DNA of 64,000 nt from an uncultured Clostridia bacterium (GCA_947644595.1 CANSAE010000002.1:248001-312000), one strand, 5' to 3'; shown: positions 1-7,797, counted from the first letter of the stretch. Notes: a model not told the origin generated them from the letters alone. Numbers and translations: made by a program.

Positions 1-20
1 GACTTGCCAGGGCAGTTCCC

Positions 21-49
21 TTGCAATTATAAAGACTGCATGCTATAAT
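21..49 (+). promoter_or_regulatory. Sigma-70-type promoter of the HxlR gene
   Basis: TTGCAA at 21-26 and TATAAT at 44-49 are separated by 17 bases, a near-consensus housekeeping promoter 33 bases upstream of the HxlR start codon. Confidence 0.7.
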
Positions 50-81
50 ATGATAAAAATATAAGATGTTGGGGGATTGTA

Positions 82-531
82 ATGGCGGAAAAACGACATG
101 ATTTGGCGACTTGCAGCTTGAATTTCGCTTTTACTGCAATCAGCGGAAAATGGAAGCCGTTTATTATCTGGTATCTCCACGACGCGCCCGACAACACCTG
201 CCGCTATGGAGAATTAAAGCGAAGAGTACCTTGGGATATTTCCCATAAGATGTTTGCCCAACAGCTTCAGGAACTGGAGCGGGACGGTATCATCGTTCGT
301 ATGGAGTATGATGAAAAACCGCTACGGGTGGAGTACAGCCTATCGGAACGCGGAAAGCTTTTGGTGCCTGTGATTTTATATATGAGAGACTGGGGCGCTA
401 TGGCCAGCGACCGATTTACCGATACTGATTTACTGGACCGAACCCACGGAGTGAAAGACCATGATATTTTGCGGTACGGATATCAGTCTGAAGAGCTTGG
501 AAAATCTGTTGAAATCGTTTTCAAATATTGA
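82..531 (+). CDS. HxlR-family transcriptional regulator
   Basis: A 149-residue winged-helix DNA-binding protein of the HxlR (MarR-like) family. The family signature is a core near residues 17-32 containing GKWKPFIIWYL, followed by a wing region (YGELKRRV, DISHKMFAQQLQELERDGII) and a YSLSERG motif near residue 90. These regulators usually act as dimers that sense redox or electrophilic compounds and control neighbouring oxidoreductase genes. ATG start with a GGGGG-type ribosome binding site ten bases upstream and its own promoter. It converges on the DUF169 gene across a strong terminator. Its target is unknown; the SDR/SnoaL cluster next door is a reasonable guess. Confidence 0.9.
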   Translation: MAEKRHDLATCSLNFAFTAISGKWKPFIIWYLHDAPDNTCRYGELKRRVPWDISHKMFAQQLQELERDGIIVRMEYDEKPLRVEYSLSERGKLLVPVILYMRDWGAMASDRFTDTDLLDRTHGVKDHDILRYGYQSEELGKSVEIVFKY

Positions 532-537
532 AAAAGT

Positions 538-573
538 AAACAACGCCACTGCGAAATAGCAGTGGCGTTGTTT
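538..573. terminator. Bidirectional terminator between HxlR and DUF169 genes
   Basis: Perfect 15-bp inverted repeat with a six-base loop (arms 538-552 and 559-573), flanked by A and T runs, lying between two convergent genes. Confidence 0.85.
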
Positions 574-597
574 GTTTTGGAGAAAATGAGGAAGAAA

Positions 598-1353
598 TTA
601 AAATGCGTCCTTGTATAGGCAAGTGGGATTATACGGATAAAGGATGCCGTTTTTGGTAACGGTATCTACGCCGTCCAGGGCCTTCAAAAGCTGCTCAGTG
701 GTCATGGTGACGCGGACTTCACCGTAGGCCAGAGCACCGGTAGCCCGGTCGCCGCGACAGCCCAGAGAGACGCCGATTTTTCCTTCTTTCAGGGTGCGCA
801 TCCAAGTATCCGCGCAGTTGGATTCACCGCTGAAGGGGAATTCCAAGCGCTCCCAATTGCTCTCCACATAGCCGGCCAGCAGATGGAATGCTGCCTGAGT
901 GGGAAGCTGCAGGGCGATGACATCGGCTTCCGGGATATCGCAGTTGCACAGAGGTGCGCACACGATGCCCAGATAGGGTGTCTCGGGCAGGAACTGCATG
1001 TTGGAAGCGATGTGCTTTTTCGCGTCTTCCTGGTCATGATGCCAAGGCGTGGGCGCCTTATATAAAATCGCACCGTCCTTAAATTCCTGATTGACTTCCA
1101 TGCAACCGTTGTTTATGGCGCAGTAATAACCGGAGAAATGATCCCGGGTCAGGGCAAAAGCGGCCTGGAAATGAGCGGCCATGCCGATGAGCTTGCAGGT
1201 GGAAGCCTTATTCTGGCAGTAGGTCAAATCGGGAATTGCGTCAAATTCCTCCTGCGTGGAGATGAACTTCATCACCACGGGGTGCTGTGTGGGCCGCAGG
1301 GTGAGCATGATACGGTCACTCAGCGTTTTCCATTGTTCGTTTGTATAGTTCAT
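598..1353 (-). CDS. DUF169 family protein
   Basis: A 251-residue soluble protein matching the DUF169 family: the N-terminal region contains TLRPTQHPVVMKF, and the centre has a cysteine-rich stretch (CQNKASTCKL near residue 46, then YYCAINNGCMEVN). The C-terminal half has CAPLCNCDIPEADVI and SLGCRGDRATGALAYGEVRV, typical of this family. DUF169 has no established biochemical role. It is the last gene of a minus-strand cluster of two SDR enzymes, a SnoaL-fold protein and this gene, with only ten bases to the SnoaL gene, so it is probably co-transcribed. The conserved cysteines suggest metal or cofactor binding, which is inference. Confidence 0.8.
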   Translation of the reverse strand: MNYTNEQWKTLSDRIMLTLRPTQHPVVMKFISTQEEFDAIPDLTYCQNKASTCKLIGMAAHFQAAFALTRDHFSGYYCAINNGCMEVNQEFKDGAILYKAPTPWHHDQEDAKKHIASNMQFLPETPYLGIVCAPLCNCDIPEADVIALQLPTQAAFHLLAGYVESNWERLEFPFSGESNCADTWMRTLKEGKIGVSLGCRGDRATGALAYGEVRVTMTTEQLLKALDGVDTVTKNGILYPYNPTCLYKDAF

Positions 1354-1363
1354 AGTATTCGCC

Positions 1364-1855
1364 TCACATCAAAAATACTTTGTACGCGTTGGCGCAGTCT
1401 TCGTACCGCTTTTTGATGCTGCCCTCTCCGCGAAGATAGGTTAGCGCCATTTCAGCGACGTACCAGCGCCCGTTGATTTTCACATATTTGTTGTCATAGT
1501 GTGCGCGGCCGACGAATTCACCGCCGTTCACGGCATCCCAGAGGTCATCCTCCAGTGCCCAGTGACCGATTGCGGTCGTCTCGCTGGTGATCTCCGTCCA
1601 GTGATGGTGCCCCTGGTGGCTGGAGGTGACCTGCTCGGTGAACTTGCCTTTCATGGTCTCCACCATACCGTCGCCGCCGTCATAGCGCCCACCGGTGGTT
1701 TTATTCATGAATACGAAATCGTTGATAAAGCAGGCGCGCAGACCGGACCAGTCTTTTTTATCGAGACAGTCCCAATAATCTGACTGAAGTCGCTCAATGG
1801 CACGGATATCTTCCTGGATCTGAATGCGCCGCTCAAGATCTTCCAGCGTTGCCAT
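1364..1855 (-). CDS. SnoaL/NTF2-fold protein, BaiE-like dehydratase candidate
   Basis: A 163-residue cone-shaped alpha+beta barrel protein of the SnoaL/scytalone dehydratase group. I chose the ATG at 1853-1855 because an AAGGAGGG ribosome binding site precedes it; the longer open frame upstream only overlaps the SDR gene. The N-terminus (EDIRAIERLQSDYWDCLD) and the later SHQGH and ALEDDL motifs place Tyr27, Asp32, His80 and Asp103 at a constant offset of three from the residues I recall as Tyr30, Asp35, His83 and Asp106 of bile-acid 7-alpha-dehydratase BaiE. That comparison is by eye and from memory. Many SnoaL-fold proteins share part of this pattern, so a dehydratase or isomerase on an unknown substrate is the safe call. 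It lies between SDR copy 1 and the DUF169 gene. Confidence 0.75.
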   Translation of the reverse strand: MATLEDLERRIQIQEDIRAIERLQSDYWDCLDKKDWSGLRACFINDFVFMNKTTGGRYDGGDGMVETMKGKFTEQVTSSHQGHHHWTEITSETTAIGHWALEDDLWDAVNGGEFVGRAHYDNKYVKINGRWYVAEMALTYLRGEGSIKKRYEDCANAYKVFLM

Positions 1856-1868
1856 GCTGCTGCCCTCC

Positions 1869-2624
1869 TTACTTGGTGCCCCAGCCGCCGACGGCGAAGT
1901 AGACTTCGCCGGTGACATAGGAAGCATCGTCAGAAGCCAGAAAGCAGGCCACATTAGCGATTTCCATAGGATCACAGATTCTGGGGATGGACAGCTTCGG
2001 GGCCGTATAGGTCGGGAAACGCTCACGGGAGATCTCACCGTTCATGGGGGTATCCGTGGGGCCGGGGGCCACGCAGTTGCAGCGGATGCCGTATTCGGCC
2101 AGCTCCACGGAAGCGCCGCGGGTGAGGGCATAGACGGCGCCTTTACTGGCGGCATAGACCGTGGAGTTAGGGCAGGCGCAGCGGATATTGATGGAAGTCG
2201 TGTTCACGATGGAACCCTTGGTACCATGAGCAACAAAGGCAAGACCTGCCGCCTGGGTGCAGTTGAACATCCCTTTGAAGTTGGTGTTCATGATGGTGTC
2301 GGTCTCTTCTTCCGTAAATTCCAGGAAACTCTTCATCAGGTTTACGCCGGCATTGCCGAACATAATGTCAAAGCCGCCGAACGTGTCGTAAGCAGACTGG
2401 ACCAGCGCATCCACATCGGTGCGGATGCCGACGTCACATGTTTGGCAATGACAGTTGTCCTTTCCGAGCTCAGCGACGATCTCCGGGAATAAATCATCAT
2501 GCCGCGCACCGATAACGACTTTACCGCCGTCCCGGACGATCTGTCTGGCGATGGCGCGGCCAATGCCTGTCGTACCACCGGTGACAACGGCGACTTTCCC
2601 TTTAAATCTGTCTGAATAAGCCAT
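1869..2624 (-). CDS. Short-chain dehydrogenase/reductase, copy 1
   Basis: A 251-residue classical SDR with NAD(P)-binding TGGTTGIG at residues 15-22, NAG at 90-92 and a catalytic Ser143-Tyr156-Lys160 set (spacing 13 and 4). The C-terminus GEVYFAVGGW is the usual SDR tail. It is about 92 % identical to the gene immediately upstream (about 20 substitutions), so the pair is a recent tandem duplication. The ATG at 2622-2624 was chosen by analogy with the paralogue; a TTG two codons upstream sits closer to the AAAGGA ribosome binding site and cannot be excluded. Substrate unknown. The middle of the protein is unusually rich in cysteine (CHCQTC, RCAC) for an SDR. Confidence 0.9.
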   Translation of the reverse strand: MAYSDRFKGKVAVVTGGTTGIGRAIARQIVRDGGKVVIGARHDDLFPEIVAELGKDNCHCQTCDVGIRTDVDALVQSAYDTFGGFDIMFGNAGVNLMKSFLEFTEEETDTIMNTNFKGMFNCTQAAGLAFVAHGTKGSIVNTTSINIRCACPNSTVYAASKGAVYALTRGASVELAEYGIRCNCVAPGPTDTPMNGEISRERFPTYTAPKLSIPRICDPMEIANVACFLASDDASYVTGEVYFAVGGWGTK

Positions 2625-2693
2625 AATCAATCCGTGTCCTTTCTTTTTGAATCAAGATGATTAAAGATTGCTTATACGTAATTTTGTGTAAGC

Positions 2694-3449
2694 TTACTTG
2701 GTGCCCCAGCCGCCGACGGCGAAGTAGACTTCACCGGTGACATAGGAAGCGTCGTCAGAAGCCAGGAAGCAGGCTACATTGGCGATCTCCATGGGGTCTG
2801 CCATTCTGGGAATGGACAGCTTGGGCGCGGTGTAGTTCGGGAAGCGGGACCGGGAAACTTCACCGTTCATGGGGGTATCTGTAGAGCCCGGAGCTACACA
2901 GTTGCAGCGGATGCCGTACTCAGCCAGTTCCACGGAAGCACCGCGGGTGAGGGCATAGATGGCGCCTTTACTGGCGGCATAGACTGTGGAGTTGGGGCAG
3001 GCACAGCGGAGATTGATGGAAGAAGTATTCACGATAGAACCCTTGGTTCCGTGTGCCACGAAAGCCAGGCCCGCCGCCTGGGTGCAGTTGAACATTCCTT
3101 TGAAGTTGGTGTTCATGATGGTGTCGGTCTCTTCCTCGGTAAACTCCAGGAAGTTCTTCATCAGGTTCACGCCGGCATTGCCGAACATGATGTCAAAGCC
3201 GCCGAGCATATCATAGGCGGCCTGGATCAGCGCGTCTACATCGGCACGGATGCGCACATCGCATTTTTGGCAGTGGCATTTGTCATTACCGAGTTCCGCA
3301 ACGATCTCCGGGAACAAATCATCATGACGCGCGCCGATGACGACCTTACCGCCGTCCCGGACGATCTGCCTGGCGATGGCGCGGCCAATACCTGTCGTAC
3401 CACCGGTGACAACGGCGACTTTCCCTTTAAATCTGTCTGGATAAGCCAT
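2694..3449 (-). CDS. Short-chain dehydrogenase/reductase, copy 2
   Basis: A 251-residue classical SDR, first gene of the minus-strand cluster. It carries TGGTTGIG (15-22), FGNAG (88-92) and Ser143, Tyr156, Lys160. The substitutions against copy 1 are scattered rather than clustered at the active site (for example NTSSINL here, NTTSINI in copy 1), so both copies should be active oxidoreductases. The start is an ATG with AAAGGA eight bases upstream. Expression is probably controlled from the divergent region shared with the TetR gene, where operator-like palindromes lie. Confidence 0.92.
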   Translation of the reverse strand: MAYPDRFKGKVAVVTGGTTGIGRAIARQIVRDGGKVVIGARHDDLFPEIVAELGNDKCHCQKCDVRIRADVDALIQAAYDMLGGFDIMFGNAGVNLMKNFLEFTEEETDTIMNTNFKGMFNCTQAAGLAFVAHGTKGSIVNTSSINLRCACPNSTVYAASKGAIYALTRGASVELAEYGIRCNCVAPGSTDTPMNGEVSRSRFPNYTAPKLSIPRMADPMEIANVACFLASDDASYVTGEVYFAVGGWGTK

Positions 3450-3522
3450 GATCGATCTCTATCCTTTCTTATTTGGTCAGATTTCAATATGAATCGCTTG
3501 GGGGAACGATTCGTTCGTACAT

Positions 3523-3534
3523 AGAGTACACTCT
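3523..3534. promoter_or_regulatory. Operator-like palindrome 1 (AGAGTACACTCT)
   Basis: The arms ATAGAGT and ACTCTAT flank a two-base centre. The same AGAGTRCRCTCT pattern recurs at 3679-3690. It lies just upstream of SDR copy 2 on the minus strand, where a repressor would block that promoter. Probably bound by the TetR protein encoded at 3798; this is inferred from position. Confidence 0.6.
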
Positions 3535-3643
3535 ATAAAAAGTTTAAAGCAAATGCGGAAGAAAATCAATAGGGAAATCAATAATTTTTTCACAAATAAA
3601 AACATGTCGAATTGTGCGGGTTGATAAAAATTTTACATGCCTG

Positions 3644-3672
3644 TTTACAAAACGTTCATTTTATGTTATATA
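3644..3672 (+). promoter_or_regulatory. Promoter of the TetR/GntP transcription unit
   Basis: TTTACA at 3644-3649 and TATATA at 3667-3672 with a 17-base spacer. The second operator-like palindrome begins six bases after the -10 box, covering the expected transcription start. Confidence 0.55.
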
Positions 3673-3678
3673 AAAAAC

Positions 3679-3690
3679 AGAGTGCGCTCT
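3679..3690. promoter_or_regulatory. Operator-like palindrome 2 (AGAGTGCGCTCT)
   Basis: Same AGAGTRCRCTCT pattern as at 3523-3534, placed over the predicted start of the TetR transcript. A further half-site, GAGAGTGCACC, follows at 3699. The arrangement fits autoregulation. Confidence 0.6.
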
Positions 3691-3797
3691 ACATCGCTGA
3701 GAGTGCACCAACAGCGGGTTTTCCTTGAATTTTATTTTTTCCGCGTGTATACTTAAAATAAAATACAATAAAACTTAAGTGGGAAGAAGATGAGTGG

Positions 3798-4409
3798 ATG
3801 GAAACCAAGCTGACAATGCCCAGAAGTGTGCAGACTGAGAATACCAAGCAGAAAATTTACGAGGCAGCAGTTAATATCCTGAAAAAGAAAGGATACGCGT
3901 ACCTTACGGTCAGTAATATCTGTTCAACTGCCGGGATTTCCAACGGTACATTTTTCTACCACTTCAAGACCAAGGATGAATTGCTGACTTTCTATACATA
4001 TAAGGGATTTGCGGAGTTTCGCCAGAGTAATGGCTTTGACGCCAAAGTGGAAGAATTACCCTTTGATGGAAAGATCATCGCATTCTATTGCTGTTGGGCA
4101 GATTATATGGAAGAGATGGGGATTGACTTTTTTTCCAATTTTTATTCCACAAAGAACCATTCTCTGGACATTCGGCGCTGGAATCAGCGGGAACCGGTAT
4201 ATGTTTGGAACTATCCCGGCGAAGTGCTGCAACAAGCGCAGGATGAGGGGAAGATCAAGCCTCAGCTTTCTGTGCGCCATTGTGCGGAGGTTTTGGGAAG
4301 CTTAATTAAAGGTGTAGCCTTTGACTGGTGCCTTTGCGAGGGTGGATTTAATATGCGTGAGCGTATCCATGAGATCATGGAACCCTATCTAAACAGTATC
4401 CGCGCATAA
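3798..4409 (+). CDS. TetR/AcrR-family transcriptional regulator
   Basis: A 203-residue one-component repressor with an N-terminal TetR helix-turn-helix at about residues 16-60 (LTVSNICSTAGISNGTFFYHF, given here in part: the FFYHF end is diagnostic), followed by an all-helical ligand-binding domain. The latter is rich in aromatics and tryptophan, as in sensors of hydrophobic small molecules. It is divergent from the SDR/SnoaL/DUF169 cluster and upstream of a GntP-like permease. The palindromes in the shared upstream region suggest that it represses both directions. A fragment of a related TetR C-terminal domain lies at 6362-6553. Confidence 0.88.
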   Translation: METKLTMPRSVQTENTKQKIYEAAVNILKKKGYAYLTVSNICSTAGISNGTFFYHFKTKDELLTFYTYKGFAEFRQSNGFDAKVEELPFDGKIIAFYCCWADYMEEMGIDFFSNFYSTKNHSLDIRRWNQREPVYVWNYPGEVLQQAQDEGKIKPQLSVRHCAEVLGSLIKGVAFDWCLCEGGFNMRERIHEIMEPYLNSIRA

Positions 4410-4612
4410 CACATTAAATATATAAGGAGTTTGATTAATCGTTTCGTTGAAACAGCTGCCCACATTCCGGTGATAAAAATAATGTGGGTACACTCTTACA
4501 GGAGATAGACCTCATAAAAACGCATTTGGGGGAATGCGGAGGTCCGATCCTGTTCACTGGCTGTTCGGTGGCTTGTATCAAATATAAAAAATACAAGTTT
4601 GGAGCGTATTCT

Positions 4613-5908
4613 ATGGATGTATTGATTTTAGTTCTTGCCGTTGCGCTGATCAGCGTTTTCTGCTATAAGAACGTGCCTACCGTTGTAGGCGGTATCGTTT
4701 GCTCGCTGCTCCTGCTGGTCGTCTACAAGATGGACCTGTACACCGGCTTGCTGGATACCTACATGGGCGGACTTGTCGGCTTTATGAAACAGTGGTTCAT
4801 CATGTTCACCTTGGGCGCTCTGTTTGGAAAGCTGTTAGACATGACTGGCGGTGCGGATGCCCTGGCCCGGTTCATTCTGGACAAAGTGGGTGCGAAAAAC
4901 GTCTCTTTGGGCGTATTTTTGTTCACCACGATCGTATGTGCTGCGGGTGTTTCCAGCTTTGTGACACTGTTCATTGTTCTGCCCATCGGTATGAAGATGT
5001 GCCGCAGAGCGAACCTGAGCCGGTTATCTGTTGTTGCCGGATATACCTTGGGTCTGCAAATCGGTTTGGCTCTGCCCTATGTACCTGTTACCAATAACGT
5101 CTTGTGTGCCAGCTATTTTGGCACCGATGTCAGCGCCGGCGGCATGTTGGCCGTGATTATGAATGTTGTGACTGCTGTGATCGGCATGCTGTACATCAAA
5201 TGGTATGAGAACCGTCTGGCCGGCAAAGGCTTGGGCTATGCACCTGCCTACGGCTCCGGCGCCCTGGAAGAGATGGAAAGTGAAACGAAAAAAGCGCCTC
5301 ACTGGGGGCTGTCCGTCATTCCCATGCTCGTTCCTATCCTCGTGCTGAATATTTTCAAGGTCAAAATCGAAGTAGCTATGCTGTGCGGCGTCATTTCTGT
5401 CATCGTGTTACAGTTCAAGTATTTGCCCCGTCATTGGGAAGACAACCGCAAGATTATTTCCGATTCCATTAACATGAGCATGACGACCATCATTAACGCT
5501 GCTGCCATTGTTGGCTTGGGCGCTGTGATTCAGGCTTGCCCGGGATATATGGTTGTTGTGGATAAGATTTTGTCCTATGACGGAAACCCGCTGATGATCT
5601 CCATGATCGCCACCAACCTGATTGCCGGTATCGCGGGATCTTCCTCCGCCGGTCTGGTGCTGGGCGCGCCTGTTTTGCAGCAGGCCGCTACTTTGACCAA
5701 TGCCGCAGCGTTCCACCGTACCACGGTGTTTGCATCTTTGGGTCTGGATTCTCTGCCCAACGCAGGCTTCCTGCAGACCGAGTGCACACTGGCAGGTGTG
5801 AAGTTCAAAGATGCTTACCTGCCGGTTATCTTTATGCTGTCCGTTGTTTTGACGCTGGCCCGTGGCTTTGCGTACATCGGAATATGCATTTTACTTGGTA
5901 TCGCCTGA
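4613..5908 (+). CDS. GntP-family permease
   Basis: A 431-residue polytopic membrane protein with about 12 hydrophobic segments. It is assigned to the gluconate/H+ symporter (GntP) group of the ion transporter superfamily from its length, the early FMKQWFIMFTLGALFGKLL segment, the GSSSAGLVLGAPV segment near residue 345 and a GLDSLPNAG motif near residue 380, which matches the family's LDSLPHNG. The ATG at 4613 has GGAG nine bases upstream; the longer frame from 4484 has no good initiation site. It probably imports an organic or sugar acid used by the adjacent SDR/SnoaL cluster. The substrate cannot be read from sequence. Confidence 0.8.
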   Translation: MDVLILVLAVALISVFCYKNVPTVVGGIVCSLLLLVVYKMDLYTGLLDTYMGGLVGFMKQWFIMFTLGALFGKLLDMTGGADALARFILDKVGAKNVSLGVFLFTTIVCAAGVSSFVTLFIVLPIGMKMCRRANLSRLSVVAGYTLGLQIGLALPYVPVTNNVLCASYFGTDVSAGGMLAVIMNVVTAVIGMLYIKWYENRLAGKGLGYAPAYGSGALEEMESETKKAPHWGLSVIPMLVPILVLNIFKVKIEVAMLCGVISVIVLQFKYLPRHWEDNRKIISDSINMSMTTIINAAAIVGLGAVIQACPGYMVVVDKILSYDGNPLMISMIATNLIAGIAGSSSAGLVLGAPVLQQAATLTNAAAFHRTTVFASLGLDSLPNAGFLQTECTLAGVKFKDAYLPVIFMLSVVLTLARGFAYIGICILLGIA

Positions 5909-5937
5909 CCGGGGCATTCAACAAGCAAATAAAAATG

Positions 5938-5968
5938 AACGGGCCGCACAGCTGTGCGGCCTGTTTTT
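5938..5968 (+). terminator. Rho-independent terminator of the GntP gene
   Basis: Perfect GGCCGCACAG/CTGTGCGGCC stem at 5942-5961 followed by a T run at 5964-5968. Confidence 0.85.
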
Positions 5969-6299
5969 GCATATCTGCCGTAACGAACCTTTTTGTGATT
6001 ACTTACTAAAAGGTATGTTCTAACAAAAAAGTGCATACTTGCAATTGTACAGAAAAAGGCGATAATAAAACCACAAACAATCGGTTTCAATCAGCCAGAA
6101 CCACACCCCAAACAATACCTCACAATACTTCCTTTTATCTCTCCTTAACCATTTCTGGCTGTTCATCAAGCTTAGCGCACCGATGATTGGAGCGTATTTG
6201 GCGAGCCCAACGGTTTCCGATATGAAATCGTTGGGCTCAAATGTCTGTGTGGGGACGATTGATCAAACAGTCTTTACAATGAGAAAATCTATTTTCCAT

Positions 6300-6350
6300 A
6301 AAAATGAGGCATCCAGAGAGCTCATGATCTTCCCGGATGCCTCAATTTTT
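6300..6350 (-). terminator. Long hairpin 3' of the TetR remnant
   Basis: Arms AAAAATGAGGCATCC (6300-6314) and GGATGCCTCAATTTTT (6335-6350) form a long stem. On the minus strand it lies directly after the truncated TetR gene and looks like that gene's surviving terminator. A second inverted repeat (GAGCCCAACG ... CGTTGGGCTC) lies at about 6203-6239. Confidence 0.5.
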
Positions 6351-6361
6351 GGATTTATCGT

Positions 6362-6553
6362 TTAATTGCATTCTGCCGGATGAAACATTGTAAAGTAGCG
6401 CTGCAGTTCTTCCTGTACACGATTGGAAAAATCAAATGATCCGCCCTGCATGCACCAAGTATGGTTGCCTCTCATAATGAAGAACATAGATCCTGCCACG
6501 GCGACACTCAGTTCCTCCACACCCCCGTCTGCGAATAAGTACCTGCTACACAC
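6362..6553 (-). pseudogene. Truncated TetR-family regulator (C-terminal remnant)
   Basis: The 63 codons resemble only the C-terminal end of a TetR protein: GSMFFIMRGNHTWCMQGG followed by an amphipathic helix ending RYFTMFHP aligns by eye with GSLIKGVAFDWCLCEGG and the terminal helix of the intact TetR gene at 3798. No DNA-binding domain can be found upstream, so it is probably a decayed paralogue. Confidence 0.5.
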
Positions 6554-6758
6554 AAGTGCGCTGCTCTACGCACGCAGCGGCGCGGCCATGACCATTGCAG
6601 AAACGATGGTGGGCTGGTTCCATATTGATGTGCTGTCCCAGCAGAAAAAGCTGATATCCCAAAGCGGTTTGTGCTCGGCATACTGGCCAGCGGGATGTTT
6701 ACCTTTGCACTGACAGAGCCCGGCAGATACCGGCGCGTTTTGTGCCCATAAGTCTCGG
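6554..6758. other. Unassigned stretch between gene remnants
   Basis: No convincing gene. Short open frames are present on both strands but none has a ribosome binding site or a recognisable motif. Together with the fragments on each side it looks like decayed coding DNA. Confidence 0.4.
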
Positions 6759-6944
6759 GTGGGCAATCTTTGCCCGGGAGGGAGAGTCCGCACGGAGCGC
6801 CTGCTGAGCATAGTCAAAAGCGGCCGGCTAGACGCAGACAAGCTGATTACACATACATTCCATGGTCTGGAAGCCATTGAATCCGCGTTTGACCTGATAG
6901 CCGCTAAGCCTGTGGACTTGATCAAGCCAATTGTTTATCTTTGA
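6759..6944 (+). pseudogene. Zinc alcohol dehydrogenase, C-terminal remnant
   Basis: The translated fragment contains LCPGGRVRTERLLSIVKSG, then KLITHTFHGLEAIESAFDL and ends KPVDLIKPIVYL. This is the C-terminal signature of medium-chain zinc-dependent alcohol dehydrogenases of the isopropanol dehydrogenase type. The roughly 280 upstream residues, including the catalytic zinc site and Rossmann glycine motif, are missing, so the gene is broken. Confidence 0.75.
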
Positions 6945-6995
6945 ATTGGTTTCTATGCTTAAAATGGTATCATTCTCTCCACAATACTTCCGTTA

Positions 6996-7037
6996 AAACA
7001 CAACAAGCATCTGGGTTACCAGATGCTTGTTGTGTTT
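6996..7037. terminator. Bidirectional terminator 3' of TetR (7091)
   Basis: Perfect 19-bp stem with a four-base loop (arms 6996-7014 and 7019-7037), located after the minus-strand TetR stop codon and after the dehydrogenase remnant on the plus strand. Confidence 0.85.
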
Positions 7038-7090
7038 CTCCTTTGCGATCACAAAAAGATGAACGTCAAAGACAGATGCCTGATCTGTAT

Positions 7091-7654
7091 TCACCCTTCC
7101 AGACACCGCTGGATGGTGATTTCCATACTGCCGGAGAAGATTTTATTGATTTGCCGCATCAGGGTTTCCGCATCTGGTTTCATGCCGCTTTCAATCCACG
7201 TCATGACCAGCTCAACTACGCCGAGAGAATAGAATTTCAAAATGAATTCCCGATCCTCCGCAGCTACACGCTCATGTCCTGGCTGTTCATCAAAAATGCG
7301 CTCCATTAAGGGCAGAATCAGCTTTGTTACATGGACTTTCAAATAATTCACGTCATTTTGCACGGACCGGAAAATGTTCAAGATGATTGTGTGGTTATTT
7401 TGAAGATATTCCAGAACATTGCCCAGTCCTTTTTGCCAGGTATCAGCGGTTGTATTTCCTTCCAGCACCCGCTTGCCTTCGTCTATGAGAAGCCATTCCA
7501 GCAGATCGTAGACATCCTGAAAATGATAATAAAAAGTTTTACGGCTCACTTCTGCGTCATCCACCAACTGCTGAATGGTGATTTTATCCAAGGTTGTCAG
7601 CGTCAGCCGTTTTTTCAGCGCCGCCGCCAGCGCGCGTTTTGTGGTGTTGGCCAT
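7091..7654 (-). CDS. TetR/AcrR-family regulator divergent from the MMPL operon
   Basis: A 187-residue regulator with a TetR helix-turn-helix at about residues 20-55 (ITIQQLVDDAEVSRKTFYYHF) and a short helical C-terminal domain of the type seen in DhaS-like TetR proteins (YLQNNHTIILNIFRS, then MERIFDEQ). It is divergent from the DUF308/MMPL/coiled-coil/radical SAM operon. The 214-base gap holds inverted repeats built from TTTGTC half-sites, so it is probably the local repressor of the operon. The ligand is unknown. Confidence 0.88.
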   Translation of the reverse strand: MANTTKRALAAALKKRLTLTTLDKITIQQLVDDAEVSRKTFYYHFQDVYDLLEWLLIDEGKRVLEGNTTADTWQKGLGNVLEYLQNNHTIILNIFRSVQNDVNYLKVHVTKLILPLMERIFDEQPGHERVAAEDREFILKFYSLGVVELVMTWIESGMKPDAETLMRQINKIFSGSMEITIQRCLEG

Positions 7655-7701
7655 GATCTGCCCCCCATTTCTGAAACATAAGTCTACAAAATTTCTTTTT
7701 A

Positions 7702-7730
7702 TTTGTCAATCATTCTGCCGAGGTGACAAA
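7702..7730. promoter_or_regulatory. Inverted repeat TTTGTCA-N15-TGACAAA
   Basis: Perfect seven-base arms at 7702-7708 and 7724-7730 in the region shared by the divergent TetR and DUF308 genes. A second pair, TTTGTC-N8-GACAAA, lies at 7798-7817. The recurring half-site suggests a TetR operator. Confidence 0.45.
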
Positions 7731-7797
7731 CTTCCGTGTCTGTGTCGATTTGATACAATCGTTTGCCCGGTGTGCCAACTTTACACATTCCGGCCGT

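Larger units (their letters stand above)
1869..3449. repeat. Tandem gene duplication of the SDR
   Basis: The two 756-base SDR genes are direct copies separated by 69 bases; long stretches match almost base for base (compare 1871-1960 with 2700-2789). The intervening 69 bases contain no separate gene. Confidence 0.9.

Noticed and set aside
1364..1855. Calling the SnoaL protein BaiE
   Set aside because: The residue match is by eye against a remembered sequence, no other bai gene is present, and tyrosine/aspartate/histidine positions recur in unrelated SnoaL proteins.
6183..6365. 60-codon plus-strand frame as a small gene
   Set aside because: No ribosome binding site; it overlaps two inverted repeats and the hairpin downstream of a TetR remnant.
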